This document shows positions 1 to 6,416 of a stretch of 13,601 nucleotides of DNA, piece after piece (within the stretch, counting starts at the first letter, position 1; every line of letters begins with the position of its first letter). A model generated the notes under the pieces. The model searched no databases. It was not told where the DNA came from and saw only the letters and a program-made list of their open reading frames with translations. The stretch comes from an uncultured Phascolarctobacterium sp. (GTDB taxonomy: Bacteria; Bacillota; Negativicutes; Acidaminococcales; Acidaminococcaceae). Location of the stretch: contig CAJLLL010000051.1 in assembly GCA_905207485.1 (NCBI GenBank), positions 1 through 13,601 of the forward strand. The letters are read 5' to 3'. Made by a program: the position numbers and the translations under genes.

Positions 1-1
1 T

Positions 2-427
2 TATGCGTTAAAACCGGACGATATTCTTGTTATCCGCGGCACAGGCAAGTTCATCTGGCCGGTGCAGGGCGAAATTACTTCGTACTACGGCTGGCGAACG
101 CACCCGATTTTCGGCACAACACGCTACCATTCTGGTTATGATATTGCCTGCGATACCGGCACGCCGATTGCCGCTGCCGATAATGGAACTGTTGTATATT
201 CCGGCTGGCTGGGCGGTTATGGCTATTGCGTAATGATTGACCACGGCGGCGGGCTGGTAAGCCTTTATGGCCATAACAGCGAACTGTGGGTTTCCGAAGG
301 GCAATACGTGCAGCAGGGGCAAACCATTGCGCTTGCAGGCAGCACCGGCTGGTCTACCGGCCCGCACTGCCACTTTGAAGCACGCCTTAACGGCGAACTT
401 ACAGACCCGATGAATTATCTGCCTTGA
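2..427 (+). CDS. M23 (LytM-type) murein endopeptidase, C-terminal part, 5' truncated by window edge
   Basis: An open frame runs in from the left edge (141 visible residues, stop TGA at 425-427). It is the catalytic domain of a zinc-dependent M23 peptidase, which cuts peptide cross-bridges of peptidoglycan outside the cytoplasm. The zinc and catalytic residues are visible: H43 and D47 in the HxxxD motif (HSGYD), H91 in the YGHNS segment, and H122/H124 in the HxH motif (GPHCHFEARLNG). The domain is complete to its usual end (ELTDPMNYLP). The N-terminal part, expected to be a signal peptide plus coiled coil if this is EnvC/PcsB-like, lies outside the window. The next gene, an S41 protease, starts 25 bases downstream on the same strand. 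In many Firmicutes this pair follows ftsE-ftsX, so a divisome-linked hydrolase is likely, but that part is inferred from context. An internal ATG at 62 exists but would lack the upstream part of the domain. Confidence 0.93.
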   Translation, partial: YALKPDDILVIRGTGKFIWPVQGEITSYYGWRTHPIFGTTRYHSGYDIACDTGTPIAAADNGTVVYSGWLGGYGYCVMIDHGGGLVSLYGHNSELWVSEGQYVQQGQTIALAGSTGWSTGPHCHFEARLNGELTDPMNYLP

Positions 428-452
428 TTTGCGTTTAAGTTGGAGGGCATTA

Positions 453-1604
453 ATGTTTAAACCAAGATTTAGTCTTTTAACACTTATGCTGGCATGTGCC
501 TGCGCCGTTATAATTACATTGGCGGGAATTATGGCGCTGGTGCAGAAAACGGCAGGCAACTCAGTTGGCGGCATGGTGTTTTTAAAAACGCTGGTAACGG
601 TTCGCGATAACTATGTAGAAGCGGTAGACAGCGAAAAACTTTTTGACGGAGCCACCGCCGGTATGGTTAAAGCACTGGGCGATCCGTATTCCGCGTACCT
701 TGATAAAAAAAGTTTCAGCGAAATTACCGATTTGACAGACGGTGTTTTTGGCGGTATTGGCGTTGTGCTTGGCAAAAAAGATAATGATTTTGTCGTTGTG
801 GCTCCCATGAAGGGCACGCCGGGCGACGAAGCTGGCATTAAAGCCGGCGATAAAATCCTTGCCGTAGACGGCACAGGCGTAGAAGGTTTGCAGCTTGAAG
901 ATGTTGTTGCCAAAATCCGCGGCAAGCAGGGCACGGAAGTAGAAATTAAACTTGCCGGCGCTGACGGCGCAGAACGCACAGTGCGCGTAATCCGCGGCGA
1001 TATTAAAGTAGAATCGGTCGGCGGGGAAATGCTGCCTGACAGCAATATAGGCTACATCCGCATAAGCGTGTTTAACGAACAGACCGGCAATGATTTTGCC
1101 AAAAAATACATGGAACTTGAAAAACAGGGCATGCAGGCGCTTGTGCTTGATTTGCGCCATAACCCCGGCGGCATACTGGGCGAATGCGTAAAAGTAGCGC
1201 AGTACATTGTGCCCAAAGGGCCTGTTGTTTCCATAAAAGACCGCAACGGTAACACCTTTGTGGAAGAATCTGACCTTGAAAAAATTAAATACCCGCTTGC
1301 CGTTTTGGTAGACCACGGCAGCGCCAGTGCGGCAGAAATTGTTGCCGGCGCCGTGCAGGATACCGGTGCGGGAAAACTGTTTGGCGTGCAGACCTTTGGC
1401 AAAGGTTCGGTGCAGTCGGTGTATAAATTAAGCGACAGCACAGGTTTAAAACTTACAACAGCCAAATATTATACGCCGAGCGGGCGTTCTATTCACGGCA
1501 CGGGCATTAAACCCGATGTTGAGGTAGAGCTTGACCTTAACGGCACTGCCGATAACCAGCTTTTGGCAGCAGAAAATTATTTAAAAGAACAGCTTGCAAA
1601 GTAA
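453..1604 (+). CDS. S41-family C-terminal processing peptidase (CtpA/CtpB type) with PDZ domain
   Basis: This 383-residue serine protease is anchored in the membrane with its catalytic part outside. A membrane segment spans roughly residues 8-30. The PDZ domain covers about 98-180 and contains GGIGVVLG and the GIKAGDKILAVDG carboxylate-binding stretch. The S41 core runs about 190-362. The Ser/Lys dyad is visible: S292 in GSASAAEI and K317 in TFGKGSVQ. They are 25 residues apart, as in E. coli Prc/Tsp (S430/K455), and the conserved Gln follows at 321. The family cleaves substrates near their C termini. I chose ATG 453 because GGAGGG at 442-447 sits 5 bases upstream and the membrane segment follows at once; a TTG at 429 in the same frame has no such site. 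It follows the M23 gene by 25 bases and is followed by the SH3 gene 13 bases on, so the three are probably one transcript. The exact ctp paralogue cannot be named. Confidence 0.95.
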   Translation: MFKPRFSLLTLMLACACAVIITLAGIMALVQKTAGNSVGGMVFLKTLVTVRDNYVEAVDSEKLFDGATAGMVKALGDPYSAYLDKKSFSEITDLTDGVFGGIGVVLGKKDNDFVVVAPMKGTPGDEAGIKAGDKILAVDGTGVEGLQLEDVVAKIRGKQGTEVEIKLAGADGAERTVRVIRGDIKVESVGGEMLPDSNIGYIRISVFNEQTGNDFAKKYMELEKQGMQALVLDLRHNPGGILGECVKVAQYIVPKGPVVSIKDRNGNTFVEESDLEKIKYPLAVLVDHGSASAAEIVAGAVQDTGAGKLFGVQTFGKGSVQSVYKLSDSTGLKLTTAKYYTPSGRSIHGTGIKPDVEVELDLNGTADNQLLAAENYLKEQLAK

Positions 1605-1617
1605 GAAAGGAGAAGCA

Positions 1618-2364
1618 ATGTTAAAAGGAGTTTTGGCTTTGGCAGCGTTGTGCTGCGTAACTTTTGTTAATTCCGCATCTGCGGAAGATTTAACGCGCTA
1701 TTATTCTACGGAACGCGTAAGCGGCTATAAAAGCGGTGAGTTTATGATTTTGGCGGAAGACGATGTTAATTTCCGCTCAAACCCGGCGCTTAGCAACAAT
1801 GTTATAAGCTGCCTGCCGCGTCATTCGCTGCTGCGCATTACCAAAGATGAACAGCCGTGGACAGAAGCTGTCTGGAACGGGCAGAAAGGCTATATCGCCA
1901 CCGAATATTTAACGCCTGCGGAAGCCGAACCGCTTTTAAATGATGAGGACATTAATTTTGGCGAATGGAAACTGGATGATGTATTTGCTCCGGAAAACGC
2001 AAACCTTGGCAAACTTATTAAAGAAGGCAAGGAACATGGCGATTATGTTTATGAGTACAGCGATGTTAAAATAAGCGTTAACCGCAAAAAGCATACCATT
2101 ACGGCAATGGAAGGCAAAACCGCCGTATTTGCCACCATGCGCGGTGTAAGCACCGGCGATGAAGCTGCGCGCGTAATTGGCCAGTATGGTATGCCCAACC
2201 GCGTTGTTTACTTTACGCCTGATAAAAATGACAAAACCTTAAAACAAACCATGATGCTCGGCTATGATTTTGCCGCGGATGGTTCTTATGAAGACGGCGG
2301 GCTTGATTTTTATATCGACGGTAACGACACCGTAACAAAAATTGTACTCCGCAAAGATAAATAA
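1618..2364 (+). CDS. Secreted SH3b-domain protein with uncharacterised C-terminal domain
   Basis: This is a 248-residue exported protein. Residues 1-22 form a type I signal peptide (hydrophobic core LALAALCCVTFV, likely cleavage after ASA before ED). There is no convincing lipobox, because the residue before C12 is Leu. Residues about 42-99 match a bacterial SH3 (SH3b) domain: DDVNFRSNPALSNNVISCL, then W81 and the GYIATEYL end strand. Such domains usually bind peptidoglycan or other wall ligands. Residues about 145-246 form a second domain that I do not recognise. It contains GVSTGDEAARVIGQYGMP, which resembles short repeats in other exported Firmicutes proteins where a Gly-Pro-ended helix precedes a beta strand. 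ATG 1618 is chosen because AAGGAG (1607-1612) lies 5 bases upstream; an in-frame upstream codon at 1594 lies inside the previous gene. Position after the M23 and S41 genes suggests a wall-related role. The molecular function is unknown. Confidence 0.88.
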   Translation: MLKGVLALAALCCVTFVNSASAEDLTRYYSTERVSGYKSGEFMILAEDDVNFRSNPALSNNVISCLPRHSLLRITKDEQPWTEAVWNGQKGYIATEYLTPAEAEPLLNDEDINFGEWKLDDVFAPENANLGKLIKEGKEHGDYVYEYSDVKISVNRKKHTITAMEGKTAVFATMRGVSTGDEAARVIGQYGMPNRVVYFTPDKNDKTLKQTMMLGYDFAADGSYEDGGLDFYIDGNDTVTKIVLRKDK

Positions 2365-2373
2365 ACTATAATT

Positions 2374-2430
2374 AAATGCTGTTATTTGTGTAAAATGCTT
2401 TACATAAATAGCAGCATTTTTATTTTTTTT
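2374..2430 (+). terminator. Intrinsic terminator after the SH3 gene
   Basis: The 21-base arms 2374-2394 and 2399-2419 pair along their full length around an ATGC loop (2395-2398). The run TTTATTTTTTTT (2419-2430) follows directly. Two of the 21 pairs are G-U wobbles in the plus-strand RNA and would be A-C mismatches in the minus-strand RNA, so the hairpin is built for plus-strand transcripts. It separates the envelope cluster from the trp operon. Confidence 0.93.
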
Positions 2431-2450
2431 ACACTTTTTACAAGTTTTTG

Positions 2451-2479
2451 TTGACTTAACATTAACTTGTGTTTAAACT
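2451..2479 (+). promoter_or_regulatory. Promoter of the trp operon
   Basis: The -35 box is TTGACT (2451-2456), followed by a 17-base spacer and the -10 box TAAACT (2474-2479). Transcription should start near 2486, about 25 bases before the T-box structure. The -10 box lies in the middle of a 12-bp inverted repeat (2461-2493). The same TAAACT -10 with a 17-base spacer is used by the promoter at 13499-13527. Confidence 0.8.
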
Positions 2480-2493
2480 ATACACAAGTTAAT
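2461..2493. repeat. Perfect 12-bp inverted repeat over the trp promoter (candidate operator)
   Basis: ATTAACTTGTGT (2461-2472) and ACACAAGTTAAT (2482-2493) are exact reverse complements separated by 9 bases (TTAAACTAT). The repeat covers the spacer, the -10 box and the expected start site, so it would be split by the start site and not form as an RNA hairpin. That favours binding by a dimeric DNA-binding protein. It does not match the E. coli TrpR core CTAGTTAACTAG as a whole. Which regulator binds, if any, cannot be told from the sequence. Confidence 0.6.
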
Positions 2494-2509
2494 AATTGCC
2501 ACTAAACCT

Positions 2510-2775
2510 GAGAGACGGAGATCAAGCCGGAAGGTGCGCTCACAGAGAGTCCCGGTAGCTGTGAAGGGATAGAAATGCAGTCCGGTAAATGGACCGTTGA
2601 GGGTGCAGTCAAACCGCCATGGCGGGAGTATTCTGCAACGCAGCGCCAGCGTTACGGGCGAGGGGTGTGTTGGCACTCTGCTAAAGTGCGCGGCAAGTCC
2701 GCGAACCAAGGTGGTACCGCAGGTTTATATTTTATGCCTGTCCTTGTAGTTTTACAGGGGCAGGCTTTTTTATTT
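2510..2775 (+). promoter_or_regulatory. T-box leader, tryptophan (UGG) specifier
   Basis: This is a complete tRNA-sensing leader. Stem I has a base helix GACGG/CCGTT (2514-2518 with 2594-2598) and an inner helix GCCGGA/TCCGGT (2526-2531 with 2581-2586). These frame the specifier loop AAATGGA (2587-2593) with codon TGG at 2590-2592, followed by the usual purine. The distal part shows AGAGAG (2544-2549), TCCC/GGGA (2550-2553, 2566-2569) and the apical GGTAGCTGTGAA. Several short hairpins follow, including CGCGG/CCGCG (2689-2703). The antiterminator has helix A1 CAAGG/CCTTG (2707-2711 with 2742-2746), the T-box bulge TGGTACC (2712-2718), and helix A2 GCAGGT/GCCTGT (2719-2724 with 2736-2741). From knowledge of the family, uncharged tRNA-Trp pairs with the specifier and the bulge, stabilises the antiterminator and lets RNA polymerase read into trpD. 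Confidence 0.93.
2736..2775 (+). terminator. Regulated T-box terminator of the trp operon
   Basis: Arms 2736-2748 and 2753-2765 form a 13-pair stem with two U-G wobbles and a GTTT loop, followed by TTTTTTATTT (2766-2775). The 5' arm is the same sequence (GCCTGTCCTTG) that forms the 3' side of the antiterminator, so the two structures cannot coexist. When tRNA-Trp is charged, this hairpin should end transcription 44 bases before trpD. Confidence 0.92.
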
Positions 2776-2818
2776 AGCGGCAGCCATTTCCAACAAAAAA
2801 TTTTTAGGAGGAAATAAT

Positions 2819-3826
2819 ATGATTAACACAGCCATTGCCAAACTTGCAGCTGGACAAAACTTACAGGCTGCCGAAACACGCGCCGCTTTTGGGCAGATTA
2901 TGAGCGGCAGCGCCACCAGCGCCCAGATTGCGGCTTTTATAACCGCCATGCGCATGAAGGGAGAAACTATTGATGAAATTACGGCCTGCGCCGAGGTATT
3001 GCGCGAAAAATGCACGCGCATCCGCACCAGTGGTGATGTGCTTGATATAGTTGGTACCGGCGGCGACTGCGCCAATACTTTTAATATCTCAACTACCAGT
3101 GCTTTTGTAATCAGCGCAGCAGGGCAGCCGGTAGCCAAGCACGGCAACCGCAGCGTATCAAGCAAAAGCGGCGCAGCCGATGTTTTAGAAGCGCTTGGCG
3201 TAAACATAAACCTGCCGGCAGAAAAAAACGAAGAAATTTTACAGAAAATAAATCTGTGCTTTTTGTTCGCGCAGGCCTGCCATTCTTCCATGCGCTATGC
3301 AGGTCCTGTCCGTAAGGAGATAGGTATCAGAACAGTATTCAACATCATCGGGCCGCTGGCAAATCCCGCTTTTGCAAGTTTACAGCTTTTAGGCGTATAC
3401 CAGAAAGAACTTGTCGCTCCGCTGGCACGAGTGCTTTCTAACCTGGGCGTTAAACGCGGCATAGTTGTGTACGGCAACGACGGCATGGATGAAGTAACGG
3501 TATCGGCAACCAATACCGTTGCGGAAATTAACAGCGGCAAAGTAACGGAATACATTTTTGACCCATGCAGCTTAGGTTTTAAACGCTGCCAAAAGATGGA
3601 ACTAACCGGCGGCGATGCCATAGAAAACGCGCAGATTACCAAAGATATTTTAAGCGGCAAAGAACGCGGCGCCAAACGTGACGCCGTAGTATTAAACAGC
3701 GCTTTCAGCCTTTATCTGGGCGGCAAAGGAACCCTGCCGCAATGTGTGGAACTTGCCCAAGCAACCATTGACAGCGGCAAAGCATATACAAAATTACAGC
3801 AGCTAATCACGTTAAGCAACAGGTGA
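2819..3826 (+). CDS. trpD: Anthranilate phosphoribosyltransferase
   Basis: This enzyme transfers the phosphoribosyl group from PRPP to anthranilate, the second step of the tryptophan branch. Its 335 residues are normal for a stand-alone TrpD without a fused glutamine amidotransferase domain. Visible signatures are the PRPP loop GTGGD (79-83), KHGNRSVSSKSGAAD (107-121), the H155 and R165 region leading to GIRTVFNIIGPLANP (169-183), and the metal-binding GNDGMDE stretch. ATG 2819 follows AGGAGG (2806-2811) at 7 bases. It is the first gene after the T-box terminator, so its expression should depend on uncharged tRNA-Trp. Usually trpE and trpG precede trpD; here they are absent. trpC begins 4 bases after the stop. 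Confidence 0.97.
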   Translation: MINTAIAKLAAGQNLQAAETRAAFGQIMSGSATSAQIAAFITAMRMKGETIDEITACAEVLREKCTRIRTSGDVLDIVGTGGDCANTFNISTTSAFVISAAGQPVAKHGNRSVSSKSGAADVLEALGVNINLPAEKNEEILQKINLCFLFAQACHSSMRYAGPVRKEIGIRTVFNIIGPLANPAFASLQLLGVYQKELVAPLARVLSNLGVKRGIVVYGNDGMDEVTVSATNTVAEINSGKVTEYIFDPCSLGFKRCQKMELTGGDAIENAQITKDILSGKERGAKRDAVVLNSAFSLYLGGKGTLPQCVELAQATIDSGKAYTKLQQLITLSNR

Positions 3827-3830
3827 TAAT

Positions 3831-4616
3831 ATGATTTTAGATACTTTGGCGGCAGCTTCACACAGGCGCGCCGCACTGCTTATAAAAAAATACGGTTTAA
3901 ACACTTTGCGCAGCGATGCGGAAGCCCTTCCAAAAAGCAGCCGCAATTTTGCCGGGGCTTTAAAAAAACAGGGCATGGCTTTTATTTGCGAAGTAAAAAA
4001 AGCCTCAACTTCTAAAGGGCTTATTGCCGCGGATTTTAACCCGGTACAGCAGGCAAAGCTGTACGAACAGGCAGGCGCAGCGGCTGTAAGCTGTTTAACA
4101 GAACCGGATTACTTTTTAGGCAGCAACACATATTTAACGCAAATTTCCCAAAATATTAAACTGCCAATACTCCGCAAGGATTTTACAGTAAGCCCGGCGC
4201 AAATTTACGAAGCCAAACTTATCGGCGCAGATGCAGTTTTATTAATCGCCGCGCTGCTTGATGAAGGAGAATTAAAAGAATATCTTGTCATAGCGCAAAG
4301 CATTGGTCTTGATGCGCTTACCGAAGTGCATGATGAAAAAGAACTGGCAGCAGCGCTGAAATGCAATGCGGAAATTATCGGCGTCAATAACCGTAGCCTG
4401 CGCGATTTTACGGTAGATTTAACAACCAGTCTGCAGCTGAAAAAATTAATGCCGCCAGGCAAAACCTTTGTTGCTGAAAGCGGCATTAAAACGCGGCAGG
4501 ATATTGAACTGCTGGAAAACGCCGGAGCAGATGCCGTGCTGATTGGCGAAACATTAATGAAAAGCGGTAATGTTAAAGATACTCTAAAAGCACTGGCAGG
4601 TGGTGCAAATGGTTAA
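3831..4616 (+). CDS. trpC: Indole-3-glycerol phosphate synthase
   Basis: This cytoplasmic (beta/alpha)8-barrel enzyme closes the indole ring from CdRP with loss of CO2. It is 261 residues long, standard for the stand-alone enzyme. The catalytic set is visible: E54 and K56 in ICEVKKAS, K116 in ILRKDF, E165 in LTEVHD, N186 in IGVNNRSL, and E216/S217 in VAESGI. The phosphate site AGADAVLIGE is at 231-240. The loop after EVKKAS reads TSKG where most homologues have PSKG, a conservative change. ATG 3831 lies 4 bases after the trpD stop, with AGGTGA (3821-3826) overlapping that stop as its ribosome site. Its last 8 bases overlap trpF, which implies translational coupling. Confidence 0.97.
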   Translation: MILDTLAAASHRRAALLIKKYGLNTLRSDAEALPKSSRNFAGALKKQGMAFICEVKKASTSKGLIAADFNPVQQAKLYEQAGAAAVSCLTEPDYFLGSNTYLTQISQNIKLPILRKDFTVSPAQIYEAKLIGADAVLLIAALLDEGELKEYLVIAQSIGLDALTEVHDEKELAAALKCNAEIIGVNNRSLRDFTVDLTTSLQLKKLMPPGKTFVAESGIKTRQDIELLENAGADAVLIGETLMKSGNVKDTLKALAGGANG

Positions 4617-5226
4617 AGTAAAAATCTGCGGCATAAAAACATTGCAGGATGTTGCAGCCATCAACCGTCAAAAGCCGGATTACGCAGGCTTTGTATTTTA
4701 TCCGCTCAGCAAAAGATATGTAAGCTTAGTTAAGGCACGTCTGTTAAAAGCGCAGCTAAGCAAACGTATAAAAACCGTTGGCATATTTGTAAACGCACCC
4801 ATAGAAGAAATTGCCGCCGCAGCGGAATTGGGCATTATAAACATGGTGCAGTTACATGGCGATGAAGACAACGCTTATATAGCCGAACTTAAAAAAATTT
4901 GCAGGCTGCCCATTATTAAAGCCGTGCGTGTGCAGGATGAAACGGACATCAAACGCGCTTGTTATTATAACACTGATTACCTTTTGTTCGATACTTACAG
5001 CACATCAGGCTACGGCGGCACCGGCAAACAGTTTAATACACAGCTTTTGCAGGGCGTAAAGATAAATAAATCTTACTTTGTGGCAGGTGGGCTTAACGCC
5101 GGTAATGTACGGCAGGCGCTTAAGGGCTTAAAGCCATATGCCGCGGATGTAAGCGGCGGCGTGGAAACCGCAGGTAGCAAAGATGAAGCAAAAATAAAAG
5201 CATTTATAAAACAGGTGAAAGGATGA
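4609..5226 (+). CDS. trpF: Phosphoribosylanthranilate isomerase
   Basis: This enzyme carries out the Amadori rearrangement of phosphoribosylanthranilate to CdRP, between TrpD and TrpC. It is 205 residues long, typical of the single-domain enzyme. The general base C7 (KICGIK) and general acid D128 (LLFDTYSTSG) are present. So are FVF..SKR (28-36), VQLHGDE (80-86), GGTGK (136-140), FVAGGL and ADVSGGVE (179-186). The last reads SGG where SSG is commoner. I chose ATG 4609 over the in-frame GTG at 4600 because the protein then starts at the conserved VKVKICG strand and AGGTGG (4598-4603) is well spaced. It overlaps trpC by 8 bases, and its stop shares ATGA with the first trpB start. Confidence 0.96.
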   Translation: MVKVKICGIKTLQDVAAINRQKPDYAGFVFYPLSKRYVSLVKARLLKAQLSKRIKTVGIFVNAPIEEIAAAAELGIINMVQLHGDEDNAYIAELKKICRLPIIKAVRVQDETDIKRACYYNTDYLLFDTYSTSGYGGTGKQFNTQLLQGVKINKSYFVAGGLNAGNVRQALKGLKPYAADVSGGVETAGSKDEAKIKAFIKQVKG

Positions 5227-6416
5227 ACAACATGGCTAAAGGAAGATACGGTATACACGGAGGGCAATACATACCCGAAACATTGATGAATGCAGTGCTG
5301 GAACTGGAGCAGGCTTACGAATATTATAAAAAAGACCCGCAGTTTAACAAAGAATTGCAGGAACTTTTCCATAACTATGCCAACCGCCCCTCGCTTTTGT
5401 ATTATGCTGAAAAAATGACTAAAGACCTTGGCGGCGCAAAAATTTATTTAAAACGCGAAGATTTAAACCATACCGGTTCCCATAAAATAAATAACGTACT
5501 GGGGCAGGTGCTGCTTGCCAAAAAAATGGGCAAAAAACGCGTACTTGCCGAAACAGGCGCAGGCCAGCACGGCGTGGCAACGGCAACCGCTGCTGCATTG
5601 ATGGACATGGAATGTACTGTTTATATGGGACGCGAAGACACCGAACGACAGGCACTTAATGTGTTCCGTATGCAGCTTTTGGGAGCCAAAGTTGTAGCAG
5701 TGGACAGCGGCACCAAAACCTTAAAAGATGCCGTAAACGAAGCCATGCGCCAATGGACTGCCCATGTAGACGATACCTACTATGTTCTGGGCAGCGTTAT
5801 GGGGCCGCATCCCTACCCGCAAATGGTACGTGATTTCCAAAGCGTAATAGGCAGGGAAGTAAAAGCCCAAATGCTGGAAAAAGAAGGCCGCTTGCCGGAT
5901 ATTTTAATGGCATGCGTAGGCGGCGGCAGCAACGCCATGGGTCTGTTTTACGATTTTATCCCTGACAAACAGGTACAGCTTATCGGCGTAGAAGCGGCAG
6001 GGCGCGGCGTAAACACAGCGCAGACAGCGGCAACTATTGCCCGCGGCAGCATCGGCATCTTTCACGGTATGAAATCTTACTTTTTGCAGGATGAATATGG
6101 GCAAATTGCCCCCGTATACAGCATCTCAGCAGGGCTTGATTACCCCGGCATAGGGCCGGAACACGCCGAACTGTACGATACAGGGCGCGCGCAGTATGTA
6201 TCAGCAACAGATGACGAAGCGGTAGAGGCGTTCAGCTACCTTTCCCGCATGGAAGGCATTATACCGGCAATAGAAAGTTCCCATGCCATAGCTTACGCGT
6301 TAAAACTTGCACCCACACTGCCTAAAGATAAAATTATCGTAGTAAACGTTTCCGGCCGCGGCGATAAAGACGTAGCAGCCATTGCAAGATACATGGGGGT
6401 GGATTTACATGAGTAA
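5223..6416 (+). CDS. trpB: Tryptophan synthase beta chain
   Basis: This PLP enzyme condenses indole with L-serine to give tryptophan, and works as an alpha2-beta2 complex with TrpA. It is 397 residues long, the normal TrpB1 length. The Schiff-base lysine is K88 (HTGSHKINN), the catalytic glutamate E110 (LAETGAGQHG), and the PLP phosphate loop GGGSNA is at 233-238. LDYPGIGPEHA and VSGRGDKD near the end are also typical. The ATG at 5223 overlaps the trpF stop (ATGA). A second ATG at 5232 has AAAGGA 8 bases upstream and begins MAKGRYG, so the true start may be 5232; the difference is three residues. The stop overlaps the trpA start by 8 bases. Confidence 0.97.
   Translation: MNNMAKGRYGIHGGQYIPETLMNAVLELEQAYEYYKKDPQFNKELQELFHNYANRPSLLYYAEKMTKDLGGAKIYLKREDLNHTGSHKINNVLGQVLLAKKMGKKRVLAETGAGQHGVATATAAALMDMECTVYMGREDTERQALNVFRMQLLGAKVVAVDSGTKTLKDAVNEAMRQWTAHVDDTYYVLGSVMGPHPYPQMVRDFQSVIGREVKAQMLEKEGRLPDILMACVGGGSNAMGLFYDFIPDKQVQLIGVEAAGRGVNTAQTAATIARGSIGIFHGMKSYFLQDEYGQIAPVYSISAGLDYPGIGPEHAELYDTGRAQYVSATDDEAVEAFSYLSRMEGIIPAIESSHAIAYALKLAPTLPKDKIIVVNVSGRGDKDVAAIARYMGVDLHE

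Noticed and set aside
8..574. A 188-codon open frame on the minus strand across the M23 gene and the start of the S41 gene
   Set aside because: It is antisense to two clear genes, crosses their junction, and has no recognisable protein content.
582..1316. A 244-codon open frame on the minus strand
   Set aside because: It lies antisense inside the S41 protease gene, which has full family motifs. The frame has no domain or convincing ribosome site and arises from codon bias.
2575..2817. An 80-codon frame inside the trp leader, possibly a leader peptide
   Set aside because: It covers the T-box elements, has no good ribosome site, has no run of Trp codons, and the RNA structure explains the sequence better.
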